Positions 33,632-42,908 are shown, counted from the first letter of the stretch. The stretch: 64,000 nt of DNA from Henriciella mobilis (GCF_003576315.1 NZ_QWFZ01000020.1:310001-374000), one strand, 5' to 3'. Translations and numbers: made by a program. Notes: generated by a model not told the origin, from the letters alone.

Positions 33632-34672
33632 ATGTCCGAAGCATCCGAAAAGATACTCGCCGCCATCCGGGCACAGGCCGACCTGCATCACCAATACCTG
33701 CTTGGCCTGGAACTGATGGTCGCCACACGCGAAGGCCCGAAGATTGTCGGTGACTGGATGTTCCGGTTGTTTCGCGCCCAGCATGAAGAGAAGTTTCTCT
33801 CCAGCTTCCAGAAACTCGGCCTGGACGGTCTTCCCGACGCAGTGGCCTGCGCACGCTACCATGTCCTGTCCAACAATATGGGCGGGGTCGGCGTCGAATA
33901 CATAGAAGAGAGCGAAACCAAGGCCTGGGTGCGGTTTCGCTATCCGCGCTGGATGTATGCCGGCCCCGCGATCTGCGGCGTACCGGTCGAGGCGAGCCGC
34001 GGCTTTCTGAAAGGCTGGTACGCCCAGAACGGCGTCAGCCTCAGGAATCCGAGGCTCGGCTTTGTATGCGTTTCCGAAGACATGACAGGGCAGTTCGGCC
34101 TATGCGGCTATTTCCAGGAATTCGACCAAGATCTCACGCCGGATGAGCGCCTGCAGTTCCGTCCTGACGAATCGCCGCCGCCCTACGACCCTGATGCCCA
34201 GCCAGCTCCGCCACCTGGCGAATGGAACGAGGATCGCCTCGCCAAGGCCAATCGTAATTACGCAATGGAGTACATCCGCAACGGTGTGCGGAAATTGTGC
34301 GCGGTGCTCGGGCGAGATCGTGCCCTGGAGCTTGGAAAGCTTTCAGCGCGGCTGACCGGCCTGCAGCAATACCACGCCATGGCCGCAAGCGTTGGCGCCG
34401 TCGATGGCGGTCCGGCCGAAGCGGCCGCGTTCCTGTCCGCCATGTTTGCCGGCATGGGCGACACCTGCCAGGTGATCCCGGACGGCGATCATGTCCGCAT
34501 CGAACAGTCCGGCCTGCGAATCGTCCGAGGGCTGGACGAAGAGGCCCGCGAGACGTTGCTGGCCTGCTGGATCGAACTCTGGCGAGGGGCCGTGCACTCG
34601 CACCGGGCCTTCATGGATATCGAAGCACAGCCAGGTGACAACGCTCTAACCTGGTCGATTCGGGCGCGCTAA
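33632..34672 (+). CDS. Conserved-looking protein of unknown function, downstream of rlmH
   Basis: I do not recognise this 346-residue protein. It is soluble, without signal or membrane segments. The N-terminal half contains ATREGPKIVGDWMFRLF and a Trp/aromatic-rich stretch VRFRYPRWMYAGPAICG; a Pro-rich linker (ESPPPYDPDAQPAPPPGEW) precedes a helical C-terminal half. The layout recalls hydrolase or ligand-binding families with a predicted alpha/beta core, but I cannot name one. It starts 6 nt after rlmH and may be cotranscribed. Confidence 0.75.
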   Translation: MSEASEKILAAIRAQADLHHQYLLGLELMVATREGPKIVGDWMFRLFRAQHEEKFLSSFQKLGLDGLPDAVACARYHVLSNNMGGVGVEYIEESETKAWVRFRYPRWMYAGPAICGVPVEASRGFLKGWYAQNGVSLRNPRLGFVCVSEDMTGQFGLCGYFQEFDQDLTPDERLQFRPDESPPPYDPDAQPAPPPGEWNEDRLAKANRNYAMEYIRNGVRKLCAVLGRDRALELGKLSARLTGLQQYHAMAASVGAVDGGPAEAAAFLSAMFAGMGDTCQVIPDGDHVRIEQSGLRIVRGLDEEARETLLACWIELWRGAVHSHRAFMDIEAQPGDNALTWSIRAR

Positions 34673-34746
34673 ACCGAGGTTCTGTTTGACGCCCGCCGCT
34701 GCTGGCGCCAAAGCAATTGAAAACACGGATAAAGGAGGACGCAGAC

Positions 34747-35559
34747 ATGGCTGAAAAGGATCTGGCAGGACGCAAGGCACTGGTGACGGGATCGGCGACA
34801 GGCCTAGGGCGGTCGATTGCCATCAAGCTCGCCGAACGCGGCGCCGACCTCATCATCAATTGCACCCGCAGCATCAGCGAGGCTGAAGAGACGGTTGCAG
34901 CGTGCAACGAGCTTGGTGCCCAGACACAGCTCGTTCCCGCAGACGTATCGACCGAGGAAGGCTGCCGCAAACTCGCCGATGCCGCCGCCGGATGGGGCCA
35001 GCTCGACATTCTGGTCAACAATGCCGGGATAACGCGGCACGCACGGGATCACTCTGACCTCGACGCTCTCACCCGGCAGGACTTCATGGACACTTATGCC
35101 ATCAATGTCGCCGGGCCGTTTCTGATGATGCAGGCCTGCAAGCCGCTGCTGGTCAAGGCGAGTGAAAATACGGGACGCGCCTCGGCTGTGCTCAATGTCT
35201 CATCAATTGCCGGCGTGACCGGAATCGGCTCTTCGGTCGCGTATGCTGCGACCAAGGGCGCACTTAACACCATGACACTGTCCCTGGCGCGCGCATTGGC
35301 GCCTCAGATACGGGTAAACGCTGTTTGCCCCGGCTTCATCGGAACGCGCTGGTTCAAGGATCGTCTTGATGAGGAACAGTACCAGCGCATGACCGAGGGA
35401 GTCGCCCGGACAACGCCGCTTGGCGTGGCGAGCGGACCCGATGACATCGCTGATTCTGCAGTGTTTTTTCTAACCGACAGCTCGCGCCACGTGACCGGCG
35501 AAACCTTGCTGGTCGATGCCGGAATGCACCTCGGATTCGCTCCCCTCAGCGCACGTTGA
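34747..35559 (+). CDS. SDR-family oxidoreductase
   Basis: It is 270 residues, a classical short-chain dehydrogenase/reductase: cofactor motif TGSATGLG, NNAG, catalytic Ser in LNVSSIAG, YAATK (Tyr/Lys pair) and PGFIGTRW. Substrate is not evident. The ATG at 34747 follows AAAGGAGGA at ideal spacing; an in-frame ATG at 34717 is rejected. The C-terminal GETLLVDAGMHL is typical of the family. Confidence 0.93.
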   Translation: MAEKDLAGRKALVTGSATGLGRSIAIKLAERGADLIINCTRSISEAEETVAACNELGAQTQLVPADVSTEEGCRKLADAAAGWGQLDILVNNAGITRHARDHSDLDALTRQDFMDTYAINVAGPFLMMQACKPLLVKASENTGRASAVLNVSSIAGVTGIGSSVAYAATKGALNTMTLSLARALAPQIRVNAVCPGFIGTRWFKDRLDEEQYQRMTEGVARTTPLGVASGPDDIADSAVFFLTDSSRHVTGETLLVDAGMHLGFAPLSAR

Positions 35560-35588
35560 AACCCGAAACAGCACTTTTTACAGGCGGA

Positions 35589-35628
35589 TTTTGCGCAGGC
35601 TGCCCGAATTTCGTGCTGCGGCGCAAAA
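35589..35628. repeat. Inverted repeat TTTTGCGC / GCGCAAAA
   Basis: An 8-bp perfect inverted repeat spans the gap between the SDR gene and the TorF-like gene. It could be a weak terminator or an operator for the following gene; the sequence does not decide. Confidence 0.35.
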
Positions 35629-35716
35629 ATTACCGTCTGTACGCTGTCAAACGTAGATAAAGGCCTGCTCTCACCTCCAAATTCGCACCGTGATGAGGAT
35701 GCAAAGGAGGTACTTT

Positions 35717-36397
35717 ATGAGCAAATCATTCACACGCCTTGCTGTTATGGCAATCGCTGCAACCGTTGCTGCTGGCCCTGCACTGGCTGAGGGCGAATGG
35801 AGCGCAAACGTTGCACTGACGAGCGACTACAAGTTCCGTGGTATTTCGCAAACCGACGGCGCACCCATGGTTTCCGGTGGCTTCGACTGGGCTTCCGACT
35901 CCTTCTATGTCGGCACCTGGGCTTCGGGCGTGGACTTCGGCGACGGCACGTCGACCGAAATCGACATCTATGCCGGCTTCACACCGACCGTTGGCGTTTT
36001 CGACCTCGACATCGGTGCGATCTACTACCTTTATCCGGATGCTCCGGATGAGCCGGAACAGAACTTCGTCGAGCTTTACGCTGGCGGCAGCACCACGGTC
36101 GGCGAATTCCTCGACATTGGTGCGTCCATCGCCTACTCGCCGGAATTCTACTACGAAACCGGCCAGGCCTTCTATTACGCTCTCAGCGCTGGCGTTCCGC
36201 TGGGTGAGAGCTTCGGCCTCGACGCGACCGTCGGTTATTCCGCCGGTGACGAGGATGAAGGCTTTGTCGACTATACCGACTACTCGGTCGGCCTGACCAC
36301 GTCTGCCGAAGGCTTCGATTTCGACCTTCGCTATGTCGGCACCGACCTCGACGACGATGATGGCTCCATCATCTTCACCATTGCTCGCGCAATGTAA
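35717..36397 (+). CDS. TorF-family putative porin
   Basis: It is 226 residues with a signal peptide (ending GPALA). The mature protein is an acidic, aromatic-rich predicted beta-barrel: WSANVALTSDYKFRGISQTDGAP, FYVGTWASGVDFGDGTSTEIDIYAGF. The SDYxFRGIS motif is diagnostic of the Gcw_chp/TorF group of alphaproteobacterial outer-membrane proteins. A textbook AAAGGAGG precedes ATG 35717 and a strong terminator follows, so it is probably a highly expressed single-gene transcript. Confidence 0.9.
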   Translation: MSKSFTRLAVMAIAATVAAGPALAEGEWSANVALTSDYKFRGISQTDGAPMVSGGFDWASDSFYVGTWASGVDFGDGTSTEIDIYAGFTPTVGVFDLDIGAIYYLYPDAPDEPEQNFVELYAGGSTTVGEFLDIGASIAYSPEFYYETGQAFYYALSAGVPLGESFGLDATVGYSAGDEDEGFVDYTDYSVGLTTSAEGFDFDLRYVGTDLDDDDGSIIFTIARAM

Positions 36398-36458
36398 GTC
36401 GACACCCATCTTCCCGACCGGCATTGCCCTCCTGTAATCGCCGGTCAGGAAAACAGGC

Positions 36459-36494
36459 CGCTGTCCGATCCGTCGGGCAGCGGTCTTTCTTTTG
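36459..36494 (+). terminator. Intrinsic terminator of the TorF-like gene
   Basis: The stem CCGCTGTCCGA / TCGGGCAGCGG (one T-G pair), with a 4-nt loop, is followed by TCTTTCTTTT. Confidence 0.85.
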
Positions 36495-36532
36495 CCCCCA
36501 AGCTGCTCCATATCGAGTAGCAGGAGACTGGA

Positions 36533-38284
36533 ATGGCTGATGCAGCAACAACCCCTGTAGACGCGCTGATCCCGGCGATGACGCTGCTGGCTGCCGGCGG
36601 CGCCGCTGCACTCGCGTCCAAAGCGCTGAAACTGTCTCCAATCGTTGGCTACCTCGCCGTCGGCATCCTGATCGGCCCGCACGCCTTCGGCCTGATCGAG
36701 GAAAGCGCGACAACGCACCTTCTCGCTGAACTCGGGGTTGTTTTCCTGCTGTTCGACATCGGCCTGCATGTGTCATTGCGCGAGATACGAGAGAGCGGCC
36801 GGGACCTTGTCGGTCTCGCACCTGCGCATCTCGTCTTTACCAGCGTGCCATTCACAATCGCGCTTGCCCTGTTCGGACTGGAATGGCCGGTCGCCCTGGC
36901 CCTTGGCCTGTCATTCGGCCTGTCCTCGACCGCCGTTGTCTCACGCGTGATGGCAGAACGCGGCCTCGGCTCCTGTCCGCTTGGCCGCTCGACAACGCAC
37001 GTCCTCATCTTCCAGGACATCGTCGCGATCTTCCTCCTGATATTCGCGAACTCCCTGGGACAGGGCACTGATGGCATGGCGCTCGCCCTGGATCTCGCCA
37101 TCGCAGCTGGCTACGCCGTCATTGCTTTCGTCATAGCCTTCGCAGCTGGCCGCTACCTGATGGGGCCGATCTTCAAGGGCCTCGCCCAGACACGCAACCA
37201 GGAAGCGTTCACCGCCGTCACCCTGCTGCTTGTGCTCGGTGCCGCTTCTGCAACAGCACAGATCGGGCTGTCCCTGACGCTTGGGGCATTCCTCGCCGGA
37301 CTCGCCGTGTCGGGAACAGCGTTTCGCCACCAGGTTCAGATGGAAACGGGACCGTTCCGCGGCCTCCTCCTGTCCTTCTTCTTCATGTCGGTCGGGCTTA
37401 GCGTCGATCTCGGCGTTCTCGCATCTCATTGGCCGCTCGTCCTGGCGGGCGCTGCCGCCATTCTTGCTGTGAAGACCCTGTTCGGCTTTGCCGCCGCCCG
37501 TCTCAACAAGTGGAGCAATCCAGGGAGCGTCCAGCTGACCTTCCTTCTCGCGCAGGGATCGGAGTTTACGCTTGTTGTCCTTTCCATCCTGACCGCAACC
37601 AGCGACGCCGTCCCGCCACTGGTCGCAACGATTGCCGTCAGCGCCATCGCTCTCTCCCTTGCGGTTGCGCCTGTCTGGGCCTCCGCCGGCATGCGCCTGT
37701 CCAGAAAGGTCGCGTCAATCTTCAAGGGGCAGACGCGTCCGGTGAACGAAATCACGCCCGTCGCGCCAGACCGCCCGGTGATCATATTCGGTATGTCGCC
37801 GGCTGGGCGCCTGGCAGCCGACGCCCTGTCGGACTTTTCCATTCCGCATGTCTGCCTCGACGCCGAGCCGGAACGGTTCGTCTCGGCCATCGCGGACGGC
37901 TACAAGGTCTCCTTCGGGAATGCAGCCAATCTCCGCCTGGTCGAGGCCGTTGCCGGACCAAATCCGCGTGCGGTTGTGATTGGTGCACCGCGCTATGAGA
38001 CGTCACGCGATCTCACACCTGCTGCACAGCGGGAGTTTCCCGATACGCCGCGCTTCGTTTCCGTCGACAATGAAGCCGACCGCCAGCGGTTCAGCCAGCT
38101 GGGCATGCGCGCCTGGTTGTCCATGGGCCTGCCGACCGGCATCGAGATGGCAACCGACGTGCTTCGGCAGCTCGGCGTCGACGAAGAAAAGGTCGTCGAA
38201 TGGATGTCACGCGAGGCAGACCGCTTCGATGTCGACGCACCCGGCGATCAGACGGCCAGCTCAGTGGAAACCGAAGCGGCCTAG
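36533..38284 (+). CDS. Kef/CPA2-type monovalent cation:proton antiporter with TrkA-N domain
   Basis: It is 583 residues. About twelve membrane segments (LSPIVGYLAVGILIGPHAFG, FGLSSTAVVSRVM, LIFQDIVAIFLLIF) form the CPA2 exchanger domain; residues from about 415 (VIIFGMSPAGRLAADAL) form a Rossmann-like TrkA-N regulatory domain. The arrangement matches KefB/KefC K+ efflux systems. The glutathione-adduct pocket cannot be confirmed by eye. Confidence 0.9.
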   Translation: MADAATTPVDALIPAMTLLAAGGAAALASKALKLSPIVGYLAVGILIGPHAFGLIEESATTHLLAELGVVFLLFDIGLHVSLREIRESGRDLVGLAPAHLVFTSVPFTIALALFGLEWPVALALGLSFGLSSTAVVSRVMAERGLGSCPLGRSTTHVLIFQDIVAIFLLIFANSLGQGTDGMALALDLAIAAGYAVIAFVIAFAAGRYLMGPIFKGLAQTRNQEAFTAVTLLLVLGAASATAQIGLSLTLGAFLAGLAVSGTAFRHQVQMETGPFRGLLLSFFFMSVGLSVDLGVLASHWPLVLAGAAAILAVKTLFGFAAARLNKWSNPGSVQLTFLLAQGSEFTLVVLSILTATSDAVPPLVATIAVSAIALSLAVAPVWASAGMRLSRKVASIFKGQTRPVNEITPVAPDRPVIIFGMSPAGRLAADALSDFSIPHVCLDAEPERFVSAIADGYKVSFGNAANLRLVEAVAGPNPRAVVIGAPRYETSRDLTPAAQREFPDTPRFVSVDNEADRQRFSQLGMRAWLSMGLPTGIEMATDVLRQLGVDEEKVVEWMSREADRFDVDAPGDQTASSVETEAA

Positions 38285-38322
38285 CAAAAACAAAGAAGCC
38301 AGCCCCTGGGGACTGGCTTCTT
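38285..38322 (-). terminator. Intrinsic terminator of gcrA
   Basis: The perfect 10-bp stem AAGAAGCCAG / CTGGCTTCTT with a 10-nt loop is followed on the minus strand by TTGTTTTTG. It lies 32 nt past the gcrA stop and directly after the antiporter stop on the other strand. Confidence 0.85.
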
Positions 38323-38353
38323 CACGAAAACACCTGGTGAAGTCTGCGCCGGC

Positions 38354-38878
38354 CTAGCCTGCGATGCGACGGGCGTAAGCTTCATCATCGTTGCGCTTGC
38401 GGTCACGCTTGCGTTGCGGCTGGAAGGCAACTTTCGCGTGCTCGGAACAGTACGGACCGCAATCCGACTTGCGTCCGCAGAAAGCGAATTTCGGATCGGC
38501 CGGATCGCCAATCGGCCATTTGCACATGGAGTCACGCAGCGTGAGAATGGTCGCCGCTTCCCCGTCAGCTACAGGAGCCGGCTGCAGTGCCGAGACAATC
38601 GCGTCCTGATCGGAACGGCGAATGCGGGTCTCATCGAGATTGGTCTCTGTTGCCGGCGAGACACCATCGGGCCGGATACGCGGCTTCGGACGCGCCAGGC
38701 GCGGCGGACGCTTGACCGGGCGGGATGGCGTTGCACGGCCAGACAGGCCGAGCCTGTGAACCTTGCCGATCACTGCATTGCGGGTCACCCCGCCAAGCTG
38801 CTTTGCAATCTGGCTGGCCGAGTGACCTTCTGCCCAGAGTTTCTTCAAAACCTCGACGCGTTCTTCCGTCCAAGACAT
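38354..38878 (-). CDS. gcrA: Cell cycle regulator GcrA
   Basis: It is 174 residues. The N-terminal SWTEERVEVLKKLWAEG and SASQIAKQLGGVTRNAVIGKVHRLGLSGR helix-turn-helix is nearly invariant in GcrA; the linker is basic and Pro-rich; the C-terminus with CKWPIGDPADPKFAFCGR and CGPYCSEHAKVAF is the sigma70-interacting part. GcrA activates sigma70 promoters carrying methylated GANTC in Caulobacter and relatives. AGGAGG precedes the ATG. Confidence 0.97.
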   Translation of the reverse strand: MSWTEERVEVLKKLWAEGHSASQIAKQLGGVTRNAVIGKVHRLGLSGRATPSRPVKRPPRLARPKPRIRPDGVSPATETNLDETRIRRSDQDAIVSALQPAPVADGEAATILTLRDSMCKWPIGDPADPKFAFCGRKSDCGPYCSEHAKVAFQPQRKRDRKRNDDEAYARRIAG

Positions 38879-38899
38879 GTACTTGCCTCCTGGCGCTTT

Positions 38900-39060
38900 G
38901 CACCCCTAGATGTTGTAGCAGCTGTTTTCAGCCACCCCCGTTAACACCTAGATATCGTATCAGCGGCGAAATGAAACACAATATCCTGATATCTCTTCTC
39001 CACAACCTTTCTATATCTAGTAGCAGTTTGTGGAAAGCTGAGAAAAATCATTCGATTCGC
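38900..39060. promoter_or_regulatory. AT-rich gcrA upstream region with repeats and DnaA-box-like sequences
   Basis: This covers most of the 229-nt gap to the divergent permease gene. It holds TTCTCCACA (38996), one base off the DnaA box TTATCCACA, a second weaker match CTTTCCACA on the minus strand (39030-39038), an imperfect 18-nt direct repeat beginning CCTAGAT at 38905 and 38947 (15/18 identical, offset 42 nt), a half CtrA-like TTAAC (38941), and a GATTC methylation site (39054). Caulobacter gcrA is DnaA-activated and CtrA-repressed; the same logic here is inference. Confidence 0.5.
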
Positions 39061-39107
39061 GTCACTTACCTATCGTCATTGTGCGATTGCGCCCCTAAAT
39101 AGCGGCG

Positions 39108-39947
39108 ATGACCGATGAGATTTCTGCAGCCGCCCGCCCACTTCCGAAGCCGCCAAGATCTTATGGCGCGATCAACTGGATCGGCCTCTGGACACTCTAC
39201 AAGCGCGAGGTGGGCCGTTTCCTGAAGGTCTGGATGCAGACGCTGTTTGCGCCCGTTATCACGACACTGCTCTTCATGACTGTCTTCAAGCTTGCCTTTG
39301 GCAATCGCGGTGAGCTGACAGGCGACTTTGCCGGCCTGGACTACAATTCTTTCCTCGCGCCCGGCTTGGTCATCATGTCGATGCTGCAGAACGCTTTCCA
39401 GAACACGTCTTCATCGCTGACCATCGCCAAGGTGCAGGGCAGCCAGGTCGACTTCCTCATGCCGCCGCTTTCACCGCTCGAGCTCACGCTCGGCTTTATT
39501 TTCGGCGCTGTCACAAGAGGACTTATGGTTGGCATCATCGGTGCGCTTGCCATTCATTTCTCGGGGCTGGCCAGTCTCGACATCGCGAACATCTGGCCGG
39601 TGATCTGGTTCAGCCTGATGGCGACCATCTTCCTGGCAGCCCTTGGGGCCGTTGGCGGCATCTGGGCTGAGAAGTTCGACCACCTCGCTGCTGTTACCAA
39701 TTTCGTCATCGTGCCGCTCACCTTCCTGTCCGGCACCTTCTACGACATCAAGGTGCTCGTCGAACCGTTCCAGTCAGCAGCCCATTTCGACCCGATTTTC
39801 TATCTGATCGACGGTTTCCGCGCCGGTTTCATTGGCGTGTCGAACTCAGACTTGATGGTGGGTGTGATCGCGTCCGGCGTGTTCACATTCCTCGCTGGTG
39901 TCTGGGTCTGGTGGCTGTTCCGCATCGGCTACAAGCTCAAGGCCTGA
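39108..39947 (+). CDS. ABC-2-type transporter permease
   Basis: It is 279 residues with six predicted membrane segments: LFAPVITTLLFMTVFKLAF at the N-terminus, then SFLAPGLVIMSMLQNAFQNT, typical of the YadH/NodJ ABC-2 permease family. Substrate is unknown. A dedicated ATPase is not adjacent: the next gene is an ABC-F factor, which lacks membrane partners by nature, so the true ATPase must be elsewhere. Confidence 0.88.
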   Translation: MTDEISAAARPLPKPPRSYGAINWIGLWTLYKREVGRFLKVWMQTLFAPVITTLLFMTVFKLAFGNRGELTGDFAGLDYNSFLAPGLVIMSMLQNAFQNTSSSLTIAKVQGSQVDFLMPPLSPLELTLGFIFGAVTRGLMVGIIGALAIHFSGLASLDIANIWPVIWFSLMATIFLAALGAVGGIWAEKFDHLAAVTNFVIVPLTFLSGTFYDIKVLVEPFQSAAHFDPIFYLIDGFRAGFIGVSNSDLMVGVIASGVFTFLAGVWVWWLFRIGYKLKA

Positions 39948-39994
39948 CAGGACCGGCTTGACGAGCCGCGCCAAGCGCGCGCACCACACACAAT

Positions 39995-41812
39995 ATGGCA
40001 GAACTTCCCATCCTCCGTCTGGCCGATGTCGAGCTGACCTTCGGCGGCACGCCAATCTTCACAGGTGTGACGTTTACCTTGGCGAAGGGCGAGCGCGCTG
40101 CACTTGTCGGACGCAACGGCGCGGGGAAGTCGACGCTGATGCGGCTCGTCACGGGCCGGCACGAGCCGGATGCCGGGGAGCTCTGGCTGCAGCCTGGTAC
40201 GGTGGTCGCCACTGTCGAACAGGAGCCTGATCTCTCGGCGTTCGACACGGTGCTCGACTATGCTAGCGAAGGCGCCGATGAAACCTGGATGGCCGAGGCA
40301 GAGCTTGGCCTGTTCGGCATCGATCCGACGGCAAGTCCGAAAACGCTTTCAGGCGGCCAGATCCGCCGGGCAGCCCTCGCCCGCGCCTTTGCGAAGGACC
40401 CCGACATCCTTTTGCTCGATGAGCCGACAAACCATCTCGATGTGCCGATGATCGAGACGCTGGAAGAACGCCTCAAATCCTTTCCTGGCGCGGTCTTGCT
40501 GGTCAGTCACGACCGGCGTTTCCTGGAAAACGTCACGACGACGACCCTCTGGCTGCGGCAGGGCAAGGTCTGGAAGTCGCCGCGCGGCTATGCCGACTTC
40601 GACGACTGGGCAGCCGGCATCGAGGCCGAAGAGGAAAAGCAGCTGCAGCGCATGAAGACGCAGCTGAAGGAGGAGCAGCACTGGCTCGCCCGCGGCGTGA
40701 CCGCACGGCGCAAGCGGAACATGGGCCGGCTGGCCCGGCTGCATGAGCTGCGGTCCCAGCACGCAAAACAGAAGTCGTTGCTAAACGAGAGCAAGTCCAC
40801 GGCCGGCCTCTCGGCCGAAAGCGGCGACAGCCAGAGCCGCAAGGTGCTGGAAGCCTTCGGCCTGTCAAAGGCGTTCGGCGACACAATCATCGTTGATGAC
40901 CTGTCACTGCGTATCCTGAAGGGCGACCGCATCGGCATTGTCGGACCCAATGGTGTCGGCAAGACGACGTTGCTCAAGCTCCTGCTAGGGGAAATCGCGC
41001 CGGACAAGGGCTCGGTAAAACTCTCCCAGGCCCTCACCGTGACCTATCTGGACCAGACGCGGGAAACCCTGAAACCAAGCGATACGCTGTGGGAGGCGCT
41101 CGCGCCTGCTGGCGGTGACGCGATCATGGTGCAAGGCAAGTCGAAGCATGTCGCCGCCTACGCCAAGGACTTCCTGTTCTCGCCTGAACAGCTGCGCCAG
41201 CCCGTCTCGGCCCTGTCCGGCGGTGAGCGCAACCGGCTGACCCTCGCCATCGCGCTTGCAAAACCCGCTGACGTTCTGGTCCTCGACGAACCGACCAATG
41301 ATCTGGACATGCAGACGCTCGACCTTCTGGAGGAGATGCTTAGCGAGTTTGACGGCACGCTGATCCTGGTCAGCCACGACCGCGCCTTCCTCGATGCGAT
41401 TGTCACCTCCTGCCTGGTGCCGATGGGCAAGGGAAAATGGGTCGAAACGGCAGGCGGGTGGAGCGATGCCGCGCAGCAGGTGCCATCGCTGACCTCCCGC
41501 AAGGCCGCCGCGCCACCGCCGCAGGACAAACCCAAGGCCCAGGCGCCCGCTCACACCCCCAAACGTGAAGCCAAACTCTCTTTCAAGGACCAGCACCGGC
41601 TAAAGGAAGTCGAAGCCGCTCTGCCTCGCCTGGAAGCGGAAATTGCAGACCTCGAGAAACAACTGGGCGATCCCGACTTGTTCAGCGCGGACCCGAAAAA
41701 GTTCGAGCAACTGACCGGGCGCCTGAATAAAGCGCGGGCAGACCTTGATAAGGCTGAGGAAGACTGGCTGGAGATCGAGGCGCTGAAAGAAGAGATCGCC
41801 GCCAAGGGCTGA
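39995..41812 (+). CDS. ABC-F family ATPase (Uup-like)
   Basis: It is 605 residues with two ABC cassettes: Walker A GRNGAGKST and GPNGVGKTT, signatures LSGGQIRRAALARAF and LSGGERNRLTLAIAL, and an Arg/Lys/Gln-rich linker between them (about 210-270). A basic C-terminal coiled coil (KEVEAALPRLEAEIADLEKQLGDP) follows a Pro-rich spacer, the Uup layout. ABC-F proteins act on the ribosome; Uup also binds DNA junctions. Confidence 0.93.
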   Translation: MAELPILRLADVELTFGGTPIFTGVTFTLAKGERAALVGRNGAGKSTLMRLVTGRHEPDAGELWLQPGTVVATVEQEPDLSAFDTVLDYASEGADETWMAEAELGLFGIDPTASPKTLSGGQIRRAALARAFAKDPDILLLDEPTNHLDVPMIETLEERLKSFPGAVLLVSHDRRFLENVTTTTLWLRQGKVWKSPRGYADFDDWAAGIEAEEEKQLQRMKTQLKEEQHWLARGVTARRKRNMGRLARLHELRSQHAKQKSLLNESKSTAGLSAESGDSQSRKVLEAFGLSKAFGDTIIVDDLSLRILKGDRIGIVGPNGVGKTTLLKLLLGEIAPDKGSVKLSQALTVTYLDQTRETLKPSDTLWEALAPAGGDAIMVQGKSKHVAAYAKDFLFSPEQLRQPVSALSGGERNRLTLAIALAKPADVLVLDEPTNDLDMQTLDLLEEMLSEFDGTLILVSHDRAFLDAIVTSCLVPMGKGKWVETAGGWSDAAQQVPSLTSRKAAAPPPQDKPKAQAPAHTPKREAKLSFKDQHRLKEVEAALPRLEAEIADLEKQLGDPDLFSADPKKFEQLTGRLNKARADLDKAEEDWLEIEALKEEIAAKG

Positions 41813-41880
41813 CGCCTAACCCATCCTTAAGGGCTGGACTGATAAATCGGGAGACCGGTTTGGTCTGAAAGCGCGCGTAA

Positions 41881-42597
41881 ATGTCCCTGAAGATCCGTAC
41901 CCTTGCATCCTTTTCGATGCTGGCCTTGGCAATCCTGCCAGCAGCAGCGGACGGTAACGGGCCGGCCCGTGAGAGAGATACATACCGCCCGGCTGGAACC
42001 TATGCGACCTTGCGAGGCTCGACGCCTGACGCCTGCGCGGCGACCTGCGAAAGTGATGCGCAATGCCGTGCCTGGTCACTGACGCCGCCGACCTTCCGGG
42101 CCGGGCCGAAGTGTGAACTGAAGTCGGTCGACGGCCCGCCTGTCGAACGCGTCGCCGCCATCTCAGGCATTGTGAAGCGATCGAGCGCCCCAGTCAGCGT
42201 GGCCTACACGCCCCCGCCCCCCTCACAGCCGCAAGCGGCCGAAGCCCGCCCGCCTGTCGCACAGCCTGCCGCGCCAAGACCCGCGCCGACGGGTAGTATC
42301 CAGCAGCAACGAATGGATGAACCGGATCGCCGGCCACTGCCCGCTCAGCCGGCTTCGATCGGTGATGCCGACCGGCCTTGGCCTGGCTTGCGCCGCAGCG
42401 AGGAGTCGGGAACCTACACGCTGCCGCCGGAAGGCACGCGGCCACTGCCAAGGCGCCGCCAGGACGGCATTCCGGTGTATTCGGTCCAGCACCTGGAAAC
42501 GCTTCCAGCCGACTACAAGGACAATGCGGGGCTGCAGGGCCGCCTGCCATCCGGTCAGCTTCCCGAAGAGGCCGAAACCGAAGATTCTGAAAATTGA
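41881..42597 (+). CDS. Secreted PAN/Apple-domain protein
   Basis: It is 238 residues with a signal peptide (cleavage near PAAADG). A short PAN-type domain follows: GSTPDACAATCESDAQCRAWSLT with a later CELK, four Cys that would pair as in PAN folds, which bind protein or sugar. The rest is Pro/Ala/Gln-rich and probably disordered, as in cell-envelope proteins of this class. It ends 3 nt before the convergent bolA stop. Confidence 0.8.
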   Translation: MSLKIRTLASFSMLALAILPAAADGNGPARERDTYRPAGTYATLRGSTPDACAATCESDAQCRAWSLTPPTFRAGPKCELKSVDGPPVERVAAISGIVKRSSAPVSVAYTPPPPSQPQAAEARPPVAQPAAPRPAPTGSIQQQRMDEPDRRPLPAQPASIGDADRPWPGLRRSEESGTYTLPPEGTRPLPRRRQDGIPVYSVQHLETLPADYKDNAGLQGRLPSGQLPEEAETEDSEN

Positions 42598-42600
42598 GGC

Positions 42601-42834
42601 CTAGGCGGGCGCGCTTGTCTTGAGAGCAAGGGCGTGCAGCTCGCCGCCCATCTTTCCCTTCAGCGCGGCATAGACCATCTGGTGCTGCTTGACGCGCGAG
42701 ACGCCTTTGAACTGCTCCGACACGATTTCCGCCTGCCAGTGATCATTGTCTCCAGCAAGGTCGGTGAGCGTGATCTCTGCGTCCGGGAACGCTTCCTTGA
42801 GATGCGTTTCAAGTGTTGCACGATCCATGGCCAT
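42601..42834 (-). CDS. BolA-family protein
   Basis: It is 77 residues: LETHLKEAFPDAEITLTDLAGDNDHWQAEIVSEQFKGVSRVKQHQMVYAAL, the class II KH-like BolA fold with the conserved RVKQHQMVY helix and invariant His. BolA proteins pair with monothiol glutaredoxins in iron-sulfur trafficking; no glutaredoxin gene is adjacent. AAGGAGA precedes the ATG. The IbaG-like short form fits best. Confidence 0.93.
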   Translation of the reverse strand: MAMDRATLETHLKEAFPDAEITLTDLAGDNDHWQAEIVSEQFKGVSRVKQHQMVYAALKGKMGGELHALALKTSAPA

Positions 42835-42908
42835 CGGCTGTCTCCTTCGGCTGGCACATGGCGTTCAATCTCTCTAGGGTCAAGCCAGTTCCTGTGGAGG
42901 CCTTCCCG

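Noticed and set aside
38941-38955. Full CtrA box upstream of gcrA
   Set aside because: Only one half (TTAAC) fits; the other half is ATAT, so a complete TTAA-N7-TTAA box is not present.
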